This document shows positions 9,401 through 11,044 of a stretch of 11,044 nucleotides of DNA, in pieces. The DNA is taken from positions 1 through 11,044 of the forward strand of contig DDRC01000163.1 of NCBI GenBank assembly GCA_002342985.1, written 5' to 3'. Numbering within the stretch: position 1 is the first letter of the stretch; each line of letters begins with the position of its first letter. The stretch comes from Flavobacteriales bacterium UBA2426. Lineage in GTDB: Bacteria > Bacteroidota > Bacteroidia > Flavobacteriales_F > PHOS-HE28. The position numbers were made by a program, and so were the translations under genes. The notes under the pieces were generated by a model. The model did not search any database. It saw nothing but the letters and a program-made list of their open reading frames with translations, and had not been told where the DNA came from.

Positions 9401-11044
9401 ACGCAAGCGCGCTGGTGGATGGGCAGGGCTGCGGCTTCACCTACCTGCATGCGGCCGATGGGCCTTGCCCCGTAACGAGCGCATCGGTAAGCCTGATCAT
9501 CGTGGGCGCGCTCGATGCCGGGGATGACATCGCGCTGCAGGCCTGTCGGGGCGACCTGCTCGACCTGTTCGATGCCTTGGGTGGAGCGCCCCAGCCCGGA
9601 GGGGCCTGGCAGAACCAGGACAATGCCCCGGGCTTCAATGCGGCTGGTCTATTCAACACCGCGGCGGTTCCAGCGGGCACCACATGGCGCTTCGATTACG
9701 TGCTGCCCTCGCTGCCGCAATGCGATGGGGATACCGCCCGCGTGACGGTGGAGGTGATCAGCGGCCCCTTCGCCGGCAACGGCGGCCCTCTCTCCGTCTG
9801 TGCGAATTCACCGCCGATCAACTTGGGCACAGCGCTCTCCGGCGATCCGGACGCTGGCGGCACGTGGTTCAATCAGAATTGGCAGCCTGTGGTCAACGGC
9901 GTATTCCTACCCTCCTTCGGCAGCGGTGCCTACTACTACGTGGTGAGCGGGAGCGGCGTATGCCCCGCGGATACCGCGACCGTGACGGCTGCGGTGACTC
10001 AGCCGCCGAACGCGGGCAATGACACGGGTATCGCCATCTGCTCCATCGATTCGCCCGTGGTGCTCTTCACGCTCTTGGGGGCCAGCGCCCAGTCCGGTGG
10101 CACGTGGACCTTCACGCCGCAGGGCGGCGGCACGCCCACCCCGCACTCGGGCACCTATAACCCCGCCGTGGATGCGCCAGGCACTTATCGCTATCGTGTC
10201 CTTGGTATACCACCGTGCGCCGACGATTTCGCGAACGTGACGGTGACCGAGCCGCAGGCCCCGGACGCCGGCTGCGATGCCTCTGCAACATTGTGCTCCA
10301 ATGGATCGTCCGTTCCGCTCCTTACACTGCTCGGATGCGTGCCCCAGACCGGCGGCTCCTGGATCAATGTCACCGCCGGCGGCACCCCACACGGCAATCA
10401 GTTCAATCCGGCCGTCCATTCCCCCGGCGTGTACCGCTACCGGCTGACGGGAACTGCGCCCTGCCCGAACGACAGCGCCGAGGTCACCATCGCCGTGAAC
10501 CCGGCAACCAACGCCGGTCAGAGCGCGACGATACAGGCCTGCCAGACGCAGACGGAGGTGGACCTCTTCGCTGCACTCGGCCCCAGTGCGCAGGGCGGCG
10601 GCACATGGACGGACAACAATGGATCCGGCGCGCTCGCGGGCAGCCTGTTCAACCCATCCGCAGCCGGCAACGGCAGCTGGGGGTTCACCTACACGGTCAC
10701 CGGCCTTGCGCCCTGCCAGAGCTCCTCCGCCAACGTGACGGTTCAGGTGGGCGTGGGCAGCAGCGCTGGAACGGATAGCACGCTGGTGCTTTGCGGCAAT
10801 TTGGGAGCCTACGACCTGTTCAATGCGCTGGGTGGGTCGCCCCTTCCCGGAGGCACTTGGACCGACCCAACCGGTACCGGCGCCCTCGGGGCAGGCGGGG
10901 TGTTGAACGTCGGCCTGTTGCCAATCGGCGGCGCATCGCCCTTCGTGTACACGATCGAGGACGCCGGCTGCGGAACCGTTTCCGCAGTTGTGCTCGTGAC
11001 GGCGGCTCCGTTCCCGGTGGCGGGCACGGGCACGAGCCTCACCC
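3478..11044 (+). CDS. Giant CUB and Ig/PKD-like repeat surface protein (3' end missing)
   Basis: The frame runs from the ATG at 3478 to the window edge without a stop: 2,522 residues so far. Residues 1-26 form a signal peptide (MQPR, then FSALLLAALALV, cleavage likely after AQA). Residues 29-153 form a CUB-like domain. From about residue 154 come 29 tandem repeats and part of a thirtieth. Their first conserved cysteines run from residue 165 to 2439. The repeat consensus is NAGTNG-x-x-TVCS, then LGG-x-P, GGTW, SGTF-x-PGT, AGxYTYTV, PC and SATVTV, which reads as a beta-sandwich of the Ig/PKD type. No catalytic motif is seen. The start was chosen because it gives a compact signal peptide; the in-frame ATG at 3382 would add 32 unlikely residues in front. 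GGGAG lies only 2 bp before the ATG, too close for a normal ribosome site. An adhesin or filament role, with a sorting domain beyond the window, is inferred from this architecture and the T9SS neighbours. Only five lysines occur. Confidence 0.92.
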   Translation, partial: MQPRFTLAFSALLLAALALVPRMAQAQDCIADQDQQFESCSASFYDSGGAGGNYASNLDVTITICPTGGPGAGPFTAVRFITWDLAGGPPPGDRLEVFDGATTGGTLLATGTSTTSLAGQTFTATDATGCLTFRFQSDGSGTAAGWQARIVTTPWPGTAGSATVCSSGSTLDLFSLLGALPDPGGSWTAPGGASHSGTLNPAIDPGGTYTYTHAGAPPCPDASAAVTVTRVLAPSAGTNGTATFCATGASAALINFLGGTPDAGGTWSGPNGPHSGTFNPAVDPAGTYTYTVMGAPPCANASATVIVTVNPPANAGTSGSTSVCSNGAPFALIGILGGSPQLTGAWTGPGGAPVSGTYTPGTSTPGVYTYTVPGLPPCPAAISTVTVLQTPAPNAGISRSITVCSDDAPFSMVGQLLGSPDAGGTWLGPLGAHGDQFNPAVDPAGAYTYTVAGTGPCANASATLTITVRQRPNAGTNGSITLCTTDGSFNLFSALGGTPNVGGTWRDPSNAVHSGIFIPGTSATGAYTYTVTGLPPCAPSSATVTVAVNTAPNAGTGAGTTVCSNDASFSLFGLLGGSPQAGGTWTGPLGAHSGTFNPASDPAGAYTYTVLGLAPCANASATVNVTVNPAPQAGTDGSRTVCANAADFDLIDELGGSPWTTGTWTAPGGGASTGIFTPGTSPAGVYTYTVTGLAPCAPAIATVTVGVVAPPNPGTNGSITVCSGDAPVNLFALLGGSPQPGGTWTAPGGGPHSGTYLPGTQAGGNYTYTVAGTTPCGPLSAVVQVNRVIAPNAGTNGTITVCSTNGPFDMLTALGGNPNGTGFWLNATNQPVSGTFTPGITPAGTYTYVVPGTAPCANDSATVTVVVNQAPNAGTNSSTVVCSTDAAFPLIGVLGGTPDAGGQWTRPNGTPHSGIFTPGQSAAGGYTYTVQGLTPCLNATAVVTVSVTQRPNAGTDATVTRCSNAPPVNLFGQLGGTPQTGGTWSGPSSIPSGVFTPGTDLPGDYVYTVAGTAPCADSSAMVTVVVNQAPNAGGDGSITICQGTPSVDLFSVIAAPFDLTGTWTEQGTPTGQLAGSFFNTAALQPGTYTFRYEVAGIGGCAADESNATVVIVALLDAGTSGTLPACSSNSAVNLFSGLGGTPQPGGLWIDLSGTGALTGQSFNATQVSAPGTYAFRYRLTGALSCAADSATVTVNVTAAANPGCDGAVTFCSTLGQPQSLIAYLGCSPQPGGQWRRNTPAGPSFSGSYTPATDNAGIFYYVFNQGAPCSTVWAAVTVTEVEGPDAGLPNSVQKCSSDAPFNMTASLNGTPDAGGQWFFNSVPHGPTFVPGLDAQGVYEYRVTGQAPCQPVSSFLTVSVTNRANAGCNSGFTACSTAPQFQLFPLLTCNPDFGGFWLDPNLAPHLSGAYTPGTSLQGDYRYIVPGNPPCANDTSIVSVFETPSPNAGCPGNASFCALPGSPGVPLINYLGCAPSPFGTWVGPAPGNPPFSGLFVPGVSAAGVYTYTVTVPGCGSASATVSVQVSDPSNAGCSASIFKCSNDAAFGMADLLGCAPAANGSWSGPLPSTAGMNGVFTPGATAPGTYRYTVPGNGACPSATADLTVNVTQRLEAGANSSLSLCRTAGAAPLFPLLGPTAQAGGSWFYNSVTPHSGTIQPSIAAAGSYVYRHAANGPCAADSAIVSVQLFDEPNAGCDGLVQVCSDAQPFILFASLGCGAEPGGLWFNPQGAPHTGIFNPMTDGSGSYKYRLAGNAGCGPDSAYVTVLLFDAVDAGGNGQVQVCSNAPQFQLFDLLLGTPDPGGAWYDPSGGVVSGTYIPGTSDPGPYKYKVLGQGPCASDSATVTVFESVAPEPGIATIGALCSSQGLTSLIGLLAGTPDANGTWTFGNTEVPPFINPESDPQGIYTYTVAGIAPCPDASASVSITITQQALAGTDGSITACEGASAIALVSGLGGTVTPGGAWINGCGLGAITNGVYDASALVDGQGCGFTYLHAADGPCPVTSASVSLIIVGALDAGDDIALQACRGDLLDLFDALGGAPQPGGAWQNQDNAPGFNAAGLFNTAAVPAGTTWRFDYVLPSLPQCDGDTARVTVEVISGPFAGNGGPLSVCANSPPINLGTALSGDPDAGGTWFNQNWQPVVNGVFLPSFGSGAYYYVVSGSGVCPADTATVTAAVTQPPNAGNDTGIAICSIDSPVVLFTLLGASAQSGGTWTFTPQGGGTPTPHSGTYNPAVDAPGTYRYRVLGIPPCADDFANVTVTEPQAPDAGCDASATLCSNGSSVPLLTLLGCVPQTGGSWINVTAGGTPHGNQFNPAVHSPGVYRYRLTGTAPCPNDSAEVTIAVNPATNAGQSATIQACQTQTEVDLFAALGPSAQGGGTWTDNNGSGALAGSLFNPSAAGNGSWGFTYTVTGLAPCQSSSANVTVQVGVGSSAGTDSTLVLCGNLGAYDLFNALGGSPLPGGTWTDPTGTGALGAGGVLNVGLLPIGGASPFVYTIEDAGCGTVSAVVLVTAAPFPVAGTGTSLT
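3562..3936 (+). other. CUB-like domain of the giant protein
   Basis: Residues 29-153 directly follow the signal peptide. The pattern SASFYDSGGAGGNYASN, then TITICP, RFITWDL, DRLEVFDGA, TGCLTFRFQSDGS and GWQARI matches the CUB-like domains found at the front of many Bacteroidota secreted proteins. The four cysteines (C29, the C in FESCS, TIC and TGC) can form two disulfides, as expected for CUB. CUB-like folds usually bind proteins or glycans; the ligand here is unknown. Confidence 0.8.
3937..11044 (+). repeat. Array of 29+ tandem Ig/PKD-like repeats, about 240 bp each
   Basis: The first conserved cysteine codons of the 29 units are at 3970, 4210, 4447, 4687, 4924, 5164, 5401, 5641, 5881, 6121, 6361, 6598, 6853, 7108, 7357, 7594, 7837, 8086, 8332, 8572, 8812, 9052, 9289, 9544, 9799, 10039, 10294, 10540 and 10792. 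Every spacing is a multiple of three, from 237 to 255 bp. Units 1-11 are regular (79-80 residues); from unit 12 lengths vary from 79 to 85. Each unit carries a first cysteine and a second one in a P-C or G-C motif near the end. Six units add a second pair, and unit 23 adds a different pair. I do not recognise an exact named family; the pattern is common in large Bacteroidota surface proteins. Confidence 0.9.
4210..5640 (+). repeat. Higher-order repeat: two-unit block of 477 bp, three copies
   Basis: Units 2-3, 4-5 and 6-7 form three blocks of exactly 477 bp (starts 4210, 4687, 5164). Even units share P-D/Q-AGGTW, FNPA-x-DPAG and PCANAS; odd units share PGTS and GLPPC or GLAPC. A DNA marker, TTCAATCCCGC, recurs at 4309, 4786 and 5263, again 477 bp apart. 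The pattern indicates duplication of a two-domain block and not of single units. Confidence 0.72.

Noticed and set aside
3937..11044. CRISPR array or non-coding satellite, because of regular spacing
   Set aside because: The period is about 240 bp, all spacings are multiples of three, the frame is open and conservation is at protein level.

Overview
The window looks like a chromosomal segment of a G+C-rich member of the Bacteroidota, probably one of the gliding or type IX secretion system (T9SS) lineages in the Flavobacteriales/Chitinophagales range. The evidence is a type B (gliding-motility-associated) C-terminal sorting domain, SprB-type repeats, a PorP/SprF-family outer-membrane protein, and the absence of clear Shine-Dalgarno sequences. 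By eye about two thirds of the bases are G or C, which is high for this phylum. I cannot assign a genus.

Layout, all on the + strand. (1) Bases 1-2379 are the 3' part of a large surface protein: seven SprB-type repeats, two PKD/Ig-like modules, and a T9SS type B sorting domain. (2) After 4 bp comes a complete PorP/SprF-family gene (2384-3304), the usual partner that such a cargo needs for export or surface retention. (3) A 173-bp gap (3305-3477) holds a perfect 8+1+8 palindrome and two copies of a 7-mer spaced 21 bp apart, but no promoter or terminator that I can name. (4) From 3478 to the window end there is one uninterrupted reading frame of at least 2,522 codons: signal peptide, CUB-like domain, then 29 tandem Ig/PKD-like repeats of 79-85 residues and the start of a thirtieth. 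It is a second giant surface protein and its 3' end is outside the window.

The three genes fit one theme, export of very long repetitive surface proteins by the T9SS: cargo 1, its membrane partner, and cargo 2. Adhesion, gliding or biofilm formation is the likely role. This is an inference from family membership; nothing here identifies a ligand.

I see no RNA gene, mobile element, CRISPR array, defence system or enzyme. The unusual signals are inside the repeat proteins. Cysteines are gained and lost as pairs, repeat by repeat. The giant array has an internal 477-bp two-unit period at its start and a second, longer repeat subclass that always occurs as adjacent pairs. Both surface proteins are almost free of lysine.
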